DNA of 6,801 nt from 66-474 sp035572335. Lineage in GTDB: Bacteria; Pseudomonadota; Gammaproteobacteria; Xanthomonadales; Rhodanobacteraceae. The position numbers and the translations under genes were made by a program. The number at the start of each line of letters is the position of its first letter. Positions within the stretch are counted from its first letter, which is position 1. A model generated the notes under the pieces. It saw nothing but the letters and a program-made list of their open reading frames with translations. It was not told the origin of the DNA and ran no database searches. The stretch covers positions 1 through 6,801 of the forward strand of contig DATNAW010000080.1 in assembly GCA_035572335.1 (NCBI GenBank), read 5' to 3'. Below are positions 1 through 6,173 of this stretch, piece after piece.

Positions 1-58
1 CGCACAGCATGAAAAGGATGGCAACCAGCAATCTTGGAGTACGCATGACGGTCCGCAT
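1..58 (-). CDS. tolB: TolB, N-terminal fragment (signal peptide start; gene continues past the left edge)
   Basis: Only the first 19 codons are inside the window. They read MRTVMRTPRLLVAILFMLC, a basic start followed by a hydrophobic stretch, as expected for the Sec signal peptide of the periplasmic beta-propeller protein TolB. TolB links TolA, Pal and the outer membrane. The identification rests mainly on position: tolB follows tolA in nearly all proteobacterial tol-pal operons. The ATG at 58-56 has a GGGAG ribosome binding site at 72-68 with 9 bases of spacing, and it begins 14 bases after the tolA stop. A second in-frame ATG at 46-44 is possible but has a poorer site. The propeller domain is not visible, so another exported protein cannot be strictly excluded. 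Confidence 0.75.
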   Translation of the reverse strand, partial: MRTVMRTPRLLVAILFMLC

Positions 59-72
59 GGATGAAATCTCCC

Positions 73-985
73 TCACTGTGACGAGGACACTCTGAAATTT
101 AGCAAAATGTCGCGCTGGAACTCCTTCTCGAAGCCCTTGTAGGGCAACGGAGAAGAACGCCGCACCGCGGCTTCAACCGAATGCTGCCCCACTTCATTCA
201 AGGGACAACTCGGCAATACCTTCACGTCGATGACCTGGCCACCGATGATCTGCTTGATCTCCACCGGGCAGATCGTGCCGTCGGGGATGTTGTCGGGACG
301 CAGCCAGTTTTGCGTGATGACGTTGGTGAGCGCCGCGGCGTACGCGGCGTTGTCTGTGCCCGCCTGCCCCGTCATCGCCTGCTTGGCGACTGGGACGTTC
401 TGTGCATTCTGGCTTTCGCTGGCCTTGCGCAGGTCGGCGAGCTGCTGCGCCTTCTGCGTTTCCATGTTGATCCGGCGCTGCTGCGCTTCGCTCTGCGCCT
501 TGACCTTGGCAAGCTCCTTCAGGATGCGCTCGGCTTCCTTCTGCTTGGTCAGTTCGGCCATGCGCTGCTTCTGCTGTTCTTCCTGCGCCTGCTTCTCCTG
601 CTCGGCCTTCTGCTCGGCGATCTGCGCGATCTTTTCCTGGTCCTTCAATTTTGGTTGCGGCACCGGCGTCGGCAGCACTCGAACCGGCGCGGGCGGCGGC
701 GGCTTGGGTTTGACCTCGGCTTTCTGTTCCTGTTTCGGTGACGCTTTTTGCGCGTGTTTCGCGGCGGGCGGCGGCGGCGCGCCGACCGGCCCCACCAGCG
801 TGGCTTCGATCACCGGGCCCTGCAGCTGCAGCATGCGGGTGCACGTCACCGGACGCAGCGCATCGGGCAGGCGCAGCGCATTGGCCACGTCTTCCCAGCG
901 CGTGCAGTTGAGCATCGCCAGCGCCAGGAACGCGACGATGCCGAGGTGCAGCAACGCGGAATAGACGACCGCGCGCGGGGTGGCT

Positions 986-999
<14 letters not shown>
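73..999 (-). CDS. tolA: TolA, periplasm-spanning component of the Tol-Pal system
   Basis: TolA, 308 residues, is the rod that connects the TolQ-TolR motor in the inner membrane to TolB-Pal at the outer membrane. It supports outer-membrane constriction at division. Visible domains, in order: a short cytoplasmic N-terminus; one membrane segment at about 11-31, with Ser14 and His18 in the Ser-x3-His spacing of the TolA anchor that contacts TolQ; a Pro/Lys-rich stretch at 74-117; a charged Gln/Glu/Lys/Ala coiled coil at about 118-195; and a C-terminal TolA domain at about 215-304 with 'NWLRP' and two cysteines (244 and 265) that could form the disulfide known in TolA domain III. The start overlaps the end of tolR by 14 bases and has only a weak ribosome binding site, so translation is probably coupled to tolR. 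The helical domain is shorter and less Ala-Lys repetitive than that of E. coli. Confidence 0.95.
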
Positions 1000-1441
<442 letters not shown>

Positions 1442-1460
1442 CGTCGTTCGCTCCTGCCCG

Positions 1461-2186
1461 TCAGCGCACGCGCGCTTCCGCGCGGCCGGGCGCGGGCGCC
1501 GCGGGCTGGTCGTCGGCGTGCATCTGGCGTTGCAGCACCGACGAGAATTCTTCCTGGAAAGTGTCGTAGCGCACCGTCAGGCGTTCGAGGCGCGTCGAGT
1601 AACGGTTGTAGGCCCACACCGCGGGAATCGCCGCGACCAGGCCCATCGCGGTGGCCACCAGCGCTTCGGAAATGCCCGGCGCGACGGTGGCAATGGTGGC
1701 CTGCTTCATGGTGCCGAGGCCCTGGAACGCGATCATGATGCCCCACACCGTGCCGAACAGGCCGACGTAGGTGCTGATCGACCCGACGTTGGCAAGGTAT
1801 TCGAGGTTGCGCTCCAGCTTTTCCACTTCGCGGGTGGCGGCCACGCGCATCGCGCGTTCGGACGATTCCAGCACCGCGCGCCGGTCCTCGCCGCCGCGCT
1901 GGCGCTGGCGCACAAATTCGCGGAAGCCGGATTCGAACACCGACGCCAGACCGCCCGCCTCGCCCGCGCGGCTGCTGACTTCGCGGAACAGCGCAGCCAG
2001 GTCCACGCCCGACCAGAAGCGCTCCTCGAACTCGTCGGCGCCGCGGGTCGCGGCATCCAGCATCATCTTCTTGCGGAAGATGATCACCCACGACGTGAAG
2101 GAAAACACGACCAGGATGGCCAGCACGATGATGACCGGCCAGCTCGCGTGGATGACCAGATCGAGGATGTTGATGGAACCGTTCAT
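1461..2186 (-). CDS. tolQ: TolQ, inner-membrane motor subunit of the Tol-Pal system
   Basis: TolQ, 241 residues, is a MotA/TolQ/ExbB-family protein that forms the ring around TolR and harvests the proton gradient. Three membrane segments are readable, at about 15-37, 132-155 and 165-192, with the large cytoplasmic domain between the first two. The family signatures 'GLFGTVWGIM' (142-151) and 'GISEALVATAMGLVAAIPA' (171-189) carry Thr146 and Thr179, matching the pore threonines 145 and 178 of E. coli TolQ. The C-terminal tail is Pro/Ala-rich and probably disordered. The start codon overlaps the ybgC stop as ATGA (2183-2186), with an AAGGA site about 11 bases upstream, inside ybgC. Neighbouring tolR and tolA make the choice of TolQ over ExbB secure. 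Confidence 0.97.
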   Translation of the reverse strand: MNGSINILDLVIHASWPVIIVLAILVVFSFTSWVIIFRKKMMLDAATRGADEFEERFWSGVDLAALFREVSSRAGEAGGLASVFESGFREFVRQRQRGGEDRRAVLESSERAMRVAATREVEKLERNLEYLANVGSISTYVGLFGTVWGIMIAFQGLGTMKQATIATVAPGISEALVATAMGLVAAIPAVWAYNRYSTRLERLTVRYDTFQEEFSSVLQRQMHADDQPAAPAPGRAEARVR

Positions 2187-2638
2187 TCTTGTCTGTTTCC
2201 TTCAATCAAAACGGCAATGTCTTGCGGAATCCGGCAGGGCACGAAACTGTCGGCGTCGATGCAGGCCACCCGGACCTTCGCGCGCGCCAGCGTGGCGCCG
2301 TCCGTGACGCGCGTGATGGCCTGCGCGAAATCGATGCTGGCCGCACGCAGGCGTTCGACGCAAACGGTCGAATCGAGTTCGTCATCCAGTCGGGCCGGCT
2401 TGTCATAGGCGATGCTCAACTCGCGCACCACGAACACGATCCCGTGCGACTGGCGCAGCGCATCCTGGCCGATCGCCGCCGTGCGCATCCACTCGCTGCG
2501 CGCACGTTCGAGAAAACGCAAATAACCCGCGTGATACACCACGCCGCCCGCATCGGTATCTTCCCAGTAGACCCTTGTCCGCCACCTGAACGCCCGTTGA
2601 GCCTGATTCCCTCGAGCATGACCGGTCACGTCGACCAT
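2183..2638 (-). CDS. ybgC: YbgC, acyl-CoA thioesterase of the tol-pal operon
   Basis: YbgC, 151 residues, is a hot-dog-fold thioesterase of the 4-hydroxybenzoyl-CoA thioesterase family. E. coli YbgC hydrolyses acyl-CoA and has been linked to acyl carrier protein and phospholipid-synthesis enzymes. The family signature is intact at residues 26-46: EDTDAGGVVYH followed by 'YLRFLERAR'. Asp29 and His36 occupy the positions of the catalytic Asp18 and His25 of the Haemophilus protein. The N-terminus is about 10 residues longer than usual. The ATG directly abuts the ruvB TAG stop with no intervening base, and its AGGAG site (2649-2645) lies within the last ruvB codons. The gene's stop overlaps the tolQ ATG. 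Its role in Tol function is not settled, but its place first in tol operons is highly conserved. Confidence 0.95.
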   Translation of the reverse strand: MVDVTGHARGNQAQRAFRWRTRVYWEDTDAGGVVYHAGYLRFLERARSEWMRTAAIGQDALRQSHGIVFVVRELSIAYDKPARLDDELDSTVCVERLRAASIDFAQAITRVTDGATLARAKVRVACIDADSFVPCRIPQDIAVLIEGNRQE

Positions 2639-3673
2639 CTATGACTCCTGCTGCTCGAACAGGTTCATTTCGCCGCGCGGCGGCTTCAAACCGAAATGCC
2701 GCCACGCCTTCGCGGTAGCGATGCGCCCGCGCGCGGTGCGCGCCAGCAGGCCTTGCTGGATCAGGTACGGTTCCAGCACGTCCTCGATGGTGTCGCGATC
2801 CTCGGCCAACGCCGCGGCCAGTGATTCCACGCCCACCGGGCCGCCGTCGAATTGTTCGAGGATCAGGCGCAGCAGCCGGCGATCGAGTTCGTCGTAGCCG
2901 CCGGCATCGACTTGCAACATTTCCAGCGCCGCCGACGCCGCGTCGCGGGTGATCCGCCCGTGCGCGCGCACCTCGGCGTAATCGCGCACGCGCCGCAGCA
3001 GTCGGTTGGCGATGCGCGGCGTGCCCCGCGAACGCCGTGCGATTTCCGCGGCGCCTTCTTCGTCGCAGGCGATGTCGAGGATGCGCGCCGAGCGCGCGAC
3101 GATCGACGCGAGTTCGCCGGGCGTATAGAACTCGAGACGGTGCACGATGCCGAAGCGATCGCGCAGCGGCGAGGTCAGCATGCCGGCGCGCGTGGTGGCA
3201 CCGACCAGCGTGAAGCGCGGCAGGTCCAGCTTGATCGAGCGCGCGGCCGGGCCTTCGCCCAGCATGATGTCGATCTGGAAATCCTCCAGCGCCGGATACA
3301 GCACTTCCTCGACCACCGGCGACAGCCGATGGATTTCGTCGATGAAGAGCACGTCGCGTGGCTGCAGGTTGGTGAGCAGTGCGGCGAGGTCGCCCGCGCG
3401 CTCCAGCACCGGGCCGGACGTGCTGCGCAGGTTCACGCCAAGTTCGTTCGCGATCACGTGCGAAATCGTGGTCTTGCCGAGGCCGGGCGGACCGAACACC
3501 AGCACGTGGTCCAGCGCGTCGCCGCGCTTGCGCGCCGCTTCGATGGACAACGACAGTTGCTCGCGCATCGACGCCTGGCCGACGTACTCGGCCAGCGTAC
3601 GCGGCCGCACGCTGGCTTCGACGGCTTGCTCGGCGGGGCTTTCGGCGGCGTCGACGACGCGGGATTCTTCCAT
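2639..3673 (-). CDS. ruvB: RuvB, Holliday-junction branch-migration ATPase
   Basis: RuvB, 344 residues, is the hexameric AAA+ motor that, with RuvA, drives branch migration of Holliday junctions for RuvC resolution. Motifs in order: Walker A GPPGLGKT (61-68); Walker B DVLFIDEIH (107-115); the beta-hairpin region at about 131-154; sensor 1 GATTR (158-162); 'LRDRFG' (170-175) with the arginine-finger candidate Arg173; sensor 2 'RGTPRIANRLLRRVRDYA' (216-233); and a C-terminal winged-helix DNA-binding domain at about 255-333. The frame is open 61 codons further upstream, but the Met at 3673 gives the family length and N-terminus; the extra stretch is low-quality sequence overlapping the divergent gene. 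No Shine-Dalgarno sequence precedes this ATG. An extended -10 box sits just upstream, pointing to a leaderless message. ruvA and ruvC are not adjacent here. Confidence 0.97.
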   Translation of the reverse strand: MEESRVVDAAESPAEQAVEASVRPRTLAEYVGQASMREQLSLSIEAARKRGDALDHVLVFGPPGLGKTTISHVIANELGVNLRSTSGPVLERAGDLAALLTNLQPRDVLFIDEIHRLSPVVEEVLYPALEDFQIDIMLGEGPAARSIKLDLPRFTLVGATTRAGMLTSPLRDRFGIVHRLEFYTPGELASIVARSARILDIACDEEGAAEIARRSRGTPRIANRLLRRVRDYAEVRAHGRITRDAASAALEMLQVDAGGYDELDRRLLRLILEQFDGGPVGVESLAAALAEDRDTIEDVLEPYLIQQGLLARTARGRIATAKAWRHFGLKPPRGEMNLFEQQES

Positions 3674-3679
3674 GCGGCG

Positions 3680-3688
3680 ATTATGACA
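3680..3688 (-). promoter_or_regulatory. Extended -10 promoter element for ruvB (predicted leaderless start)
   Basis: Read on the minus strand, the sequence is TGTCATAAT: an extended -10 TG (3688-3687), one base, then the hexamer CATAAT (3685-3680), which matches TATAAT at five of six positions. No good -35 box is found at 16-18 bases, which is typical of extended -10 promoters. Standard spacing puts the transcription start at about 3673, the A of the ruvB ATG. This fits the lack of a ribosome binding site there. It is a sequence-based prediction only. Confidence 0.5.
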
Positions 3689-3741
3689 GACCGATCCAAC
3701 AGGCACTGCGACCATTTGGCCTGCTGGTGCATCCTTGTAAC

Positions 3742-4335
3742 GTGGACACGCCGACGAATTTCCAGCAAACCGTCGAACCCGACCTGGTCGCCCGCCTGCA
3801 GCGCGGCGAGTTGGCTGCTTTCGAACTGATCTACCGGCGCTTCGAACGCGCGGCATGGACGCTGGCGCTGCGCCTCACCGGCCGCGCCGACGTCGCGCAG
3901 GAAGTGCTGCAGGACGCGATGCTGAAAGCCTTCGAGCGCGCCCGCCAGTACCGCGGCGAGGCGCCGTTCGCGGCATGGCTGCGCAAGCTGGTGGTGAACG
4001 AGGCGCTGATGCAGTTGCGCCACGATCGGCTGCACGTCATCGAGGTCTTCGACGACACGCTCGCCGTCGACGAATCACCGGCGCCATGGATGCATGCCGA
4101 CGCCGCCACGCTGGAACGCGCGCTGCACCGCCTGCCCGATGCGGCGCGTGCGGTGCTGTGGCTGTACCACGTCGAAGGCTACAACCACGTTGAAATCGCC
4201 GAGCAGTTCGGACGCTCGGTGAGCTTTTCGAAATCCCAGCTCGCGCGCGCCACCAAGCGAATGCGCGAATTGCTGCAACCGCAACTGCAAGTGGAGGTTA
4301 CGCCATGCACGATCGGCTCGACCACGACCCCATGA
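3742..4335 (+). CDS. ECF-type RNA polymerase sigma factor
   Basis: A 197-residue sigma-70-family protein with the two-domain ECF layout. It would direct RNA polymerase to a small regulon, probably in response to an envelope signal given its neighbours. Region 2 spans about 22-96: 'LAAFELIYRRF', 'VAQEVLQDAMLKAFERA' for the core-binding helices, and 'WLRKLVVNEALMQLRHDR'. Region 4 spans about 124-178, with helix-turn-helix sequence 'GYNHVEIAEQFGRSVSFSKS' (146-165). A short acidic linker joins them. No extra C-terminal domain is present. The GTG at 3742 is preferred because it leaves about 13 residues ahead of region 2, but it has no visible ribosome binding site; GTG at 3727 is an alternative, and no ATG is available. 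The 3' end overlaps the next gene by 31 bases. It is divergent from ruvB. I cannot assign a numbered ECF group. Confidence 0.9.
   Translation: MDTPTNFQQTVEPDLVARLQRGELAAFELIYRRFERAAWTLALRLTGRADVAQEVLQDAMLKAFERARQYRGEAPFAAWLRKLVVNEALMQLRHDRLHVIEVFDDTLAVDESPAPWMHADAATLERALHRLPDAARAVLWLYHVEGYNHVEIAEQFGRSVSFSKSQLARATKRMRELLQPQLQVEVTPCTIGSTTTP
4291..4297 (+). promoter_or_regulatory. Strong ribosome binding site that fixes the start of the putative anti-sigma gene
   Basis: GTGGAGG lies inside the sigma-factor coding region, 7 bases before the ATG at 4305. It decides between that ATG and a second in-frame ATG at 4332 that overlaps the sigma stop as ATGA but has no comparable site. Confidence 0.75.
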
Positions 4336-4922
4336 AGTATGACCCCCGGAAAGACGATCCCCGCGACCCGGACGAAACGTCGCTGGGCGCGGCGCTGCGC
4401 GCGCTGCCCGCCGGCGCGCCGGCCCGCGACCTGTGGCCGGAAATGGCTGCGCGGGTGCGGCGCCGCGGCGCCGTGCGCAAGGCCGTCTGGTTCACGCTGC
4501 CGGCCGCGTTCGCCGCCGGTATCGCGCTCACGTTCGCGTGGCCGCAGTTCCATCGGCACGCGGCACCGCCGGCCCTCATCCCCGTCGCGACGCAAACATC
4601 CAGCCATGCCGCGACGGTGACGGCGGCGAAAAACGACCTCGGCGCCTTGCAGGCGAGTTCGCAGCAATGGCAGGCGTGGGTGCAGAAGCTCGACCGCGAC
4701 GGCGCGCCATTGGACGGCCGACAGCTTACCCAGGCCGTGGCCTTGCAGGACCGCATCGGCCTGGTGGACCTGCAACTTTCCGCCGCCCGCAATCCCTCGA
4801 CCACGGCCGATCTGTGGCAGCAGCGCATCACGCTGTTGCAGCAACTTGGCCTGTTGCACCTGCAACCGTACCTCGTCGCGACGCAGCGTCCTGCGAACAG
4901 CGACCACCTCATTTCCATGTGA
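4305..4922 (+). CDS. Single-pass membrane protein, putative anti-sigma factor
   Basis: A 205-residue protein of no certain family. The first 60 residues are cytoplasmic in character: a charged Asp/Arg/Pro-rich start, then 'LRALPAGAPARDLWPEMAARV' (31-51), reminiscent of short N-terminal segments seen in anti-sigma-like proteins of this lineage. One membrane segment follows at about 61-79, flanked by Arg/Lys on the N-terminal side, so the C-terminal part (80-205) should face the periplasm. That part is Gln/Ala/Leu-rich and predicted helical at about 105-190. The HxxxCxxC zinc-binding anti-sigma signature is absent; the protein contains no cysteine at all. The gene overlaps the sigma gene by 31 bases and has a strong ribosome binding site, so it is translationally linked to the sigma factor. 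Sequestration of the sigma factor is inferred from context, not demonstrated by sequence. Confidence 0.78.
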   Translation: MHDRLDHDPMKYDPRKDDPRDPDETSLGAALRALPAGAPARDLWPEMAARVRRRGAVRKAVWFTLPAAFAAGIALTFAWPQFHRHAAPPALIPVATQTSSHAATVTAAKNDLGALQASSQQWQAWVQKLDRDGAPLDGRQLTQAVALQDRIGLVDLQLSAARNPSTTADLWQQRITLLQQLGLLHLQPYLVATQRPANSDHLISM

Positions 4923-4935
4923 CTGGAGAACCGTC

Positions 4936-6087
4936 ATGCAACGAACACTCGCCTTCTGCCTGCTGTTGCCGCTTGCCGGCGCGGCATTCGCCGCACCGCC
5001 CGCCTCCGCGCCCACCGCGCCCAGCGACGCCACCGCCGAGCAACAAATGGCGCAGCTGCAAACGCACATGAACGACCTTGCGCGCCAGATGGCCGCGCTG
5101 TCCTCGAAAATGGGCGACGAGGCCAATGCGACCGCGCTGCACTATCTCGCCGACAGCCGCCGCGGCATGTTCGGCATGGCCGTCATGAGCACCAGCAACG
5201 GTTTGCGGGTCGGCGCCGTAACGCCCGGCGGCCCGGCCGAACGCGCCGGGATCAAGGCCGGCGACACGATCACGCGCATCGACGGCAAGCCCGTCGGCGA
5301 CCATGGCGAGAGAGCGCTCTGGCACGCCCAGGCGGGCAAGCCCATCGCGCTGGCCGTCGATCGCGACGGCAAGCTGCACGAACTGCACGTCACTCCCGAG
5401 CGCCTGCAAGCGTCCGATTGGCAAGCCATCGCGCGCCAGGCGGAACTGGCCGCGGACCAGGCCACGGCGCAAGTACGTTCGCCCGAGTTCCAGAAACAGA
5501 TCCAGCAAAGCATCGAGGATGCGATGAAGAGCGCCGAAGCCGCACGTGCCGGCGCGGACGTGGCGCGCACACAGGCCGAAGCCGCGCGTGAAGGCGCGAT
5601 GGTGGCACGCGAAGCCGCACGCGAAGGCGCGGCGGCGGCACGCGAAGCAGCCGGAAAGGCGCGCGAGCACGCGTGGATCGCCCTTCGCTCGGCGCCGTGG
5701 TTCGGCCTGAACCTTGCGCCGCTGAATCCCGATCTCGGCAGTTATTTCGGCACCGACCGGGGCGCGCTGGTGCTGTCGCGCGACAACAAACAGTTTCCGG
5801 AATTGCAGCCCGGCGACGTGATCACCGCGGTCGGCGGACAATCCATCGCGCGGCCCGAGGATGCCACGCGTGCGCTGCGCGATGCATCGCATGACAAGTC
5901 CGTCGCCGTCGCGCTGCGTCGCCACGGCAAGCCGGTCACGCTGACGGTGAAGGTGCCGGCGGATTGGGACATCCTGCCGCCGCCACCGCCTCCGCCCCCG
6001 GTACCGCCCGTGCCGCCGGCCCCATCGGCGCCGGCCGTCACGCCGCCTGCACCACCGCCTCCGCCCGCACCGCCGAGCCACGCGTGA
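4936..6087 (+). CDS. Exported double-PDZ-domain protein with a helical linker and polyproline tail
   Basis: A 383-residue protein with a clear Sec signal peptide (MQRTLAFCLLLPLAGAAFA, cleavage near residue 19-20), so it should be periplasmic or surface-facing. Layout: Ala/Pro-rich segment (20-33); short predicted coiled coil (34-62, QQMAQLQTHMNDLARQM); first PDZ domain (about 78-153, GMAVMS... 'PAERAGIKAGDTITRIDGKPV'); Gln/Ala-rich helix (160-195); Ala/Glu/Arg repeat helix (196-246); second PDZ domain (about 255-340, FGLNLAP... 'LQPGDVITAVGGQSI'); and a Pro-rich tail (347-383). No Ser-protease, metalloprotease or other enzyme domain is present, so it is likely a peptide-binding sensor or scaffold rather than a DegS- or HtrA-type protease. 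The ATG at 4936 has a GGAGA site 6 bases upstream and lies 13 bases after the putative anti-sigma gene, in the same operon. Its partner is unknown. Confidence 0.9.
   Translation: MQRTLAFCLLLPLAGAAFAAPPASAPTAPSDATAEQQMAQLQTHMNDLARQMAALSSKMGDEANATALHYLADSRRGMFGMAVMSTSNGLRVGAVTPGGPAERAGIKAGDTITRIDGKPVGDHGERALWHAQAGKPIALAVDRDGKLHELHVTPERLQASDWQAIARQAELAADQATAQVRSPEFQKQIQQSIEDAMKSAEAARAGADVARTQAEAAREGAMVAREAAREGAAAAREAAGKAREHAWIALRSAPWFGLNLAPLNPDLGSYFGTDRGALVLSRDNKQFPELQPGDVITAVGGQSIARPEDATRALRDASHDKSVAVALRRHGKPVTLTVKVPADWDILPPPPPPPPVPPVPPAPSAPAVTPPAPPPPPAPPSHA
5533..5631 (+). repeat. In-gene imperfect 24-base repeats encoding an Ala-Glu-Ala-Ala-Arg helix
   Basis: Three related 24-base units start at 5533, 5575 and 5608 within the PDZ gene. 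They encode AEAARAGA, AEAAREGA and REAAREGA at residues 200, 214 and 225. The offsets are 14 and 11 codons, so the copies keep roughly the same helical face (heptad and hendecad spacing). The surrounding residues (AREAA, AREGA) continue the pattern to about residue 243. The stretch most likely forms a long charged alpha-helix or coiled coil separating the two PDZ domains. Confidence 0.7.
5974..6084 (+). other. Polyproline-rich C-terminal tail of the PDZ protein
   Basis: Thirty-seven codons encode a tail dominated by Pro with Val, Ala and Ser, including eight consecutive prolines (348-355, bases 5977-6000) and a run of five prolines in 'APPPPPAPPSHA' near the end. The proline codons are mixed (ccg, cca, cct, ccc), so this is not a simple trinucleotide tract. 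Such runs normally stall ribosomes and need elongation factor P. In the periplasm the tail could span or bind peptidoglycan or a partner, but this is inference. Confidence 0.85.
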
Positions 6088-6102
6088 CGCTTTTCAGATG
6101 GA

Positions 6103-6135
6103 ACGGAGGCAATCGAGTCGCCTGATTGCCTCCGT
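6103..6135. terminator. Strong inverted repeat between convergent genes, probable bidirectional terminator
   Basis: ACGGAGGCAATC (6103-6114) and GATTGCCTCCGT (6124-6135) form a perfect 12-bp stem with a 9-base loop. It lies 15 bases after the PDZ gene stop and 38 bases beyond the end of the convergent minus-strand gene, so it can serve both. Neither side is followed by a clear run of T (the plus side has only 'cctggtttcc'). It is therefore not a textbook intrinsic terminator, and could instead protect 3' ends from exonucleases. Confidence 0.6.
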
Positions 6136-6173
6136 CCTGGTTTCCGAAGTCCGCTCGCGTGCGAAAAGGCTTG

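Noticed and set aside
3735..3777. TTGTAAC (3735-3741) with CGTCGAA (3771-3777) as an autoregulated ECF promoter
   Set aside because: The spacing is about 29 bases, too long for an ECF promoter, and it would place the transcription start inside the coding region needed for sigma region 2.
2852..3829. Long plus-strand open frame opposite ruvB (325 codons)
   Set aside because: Antisense to intact RuvB motifs, with His/Gln/Arg-rich composition typical of a shadow frame and no good start site.
3674..3856. N-terminal extension of RuvB by 61 residues
   Set aside because: The added Arg/Pro-rich residues do not fit the RuvB family, would overlap the sigma-factor gene, and the shorter start gives the expected length.
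4846..4935. Upstream start for the PDZ protein adding 30 residues
   Set aside because: It would hide the signal peptide and overlap the previous gene. The ATG at 4936 has a proper ribosome binding site and starts directly with the signal sequence.
4909..6081. Minus-strand open frame of 390 codons opposite the PDZ gene
   Set aside because: Its Arg/Gly-rich composition mirrors the Pro/Ala-rich plus strand, and the plus-strand frame has a signal peptide, PDZ motifs and a ribosome binding site.
4936..6087. The PDZ protein as a DegS/HtrA-type protease
   Set aside because: No trypsin-like domain with His, Asp and GNSGG-type Ser motifs precedes the PDZ domains; residues 20-77 are too short for one.
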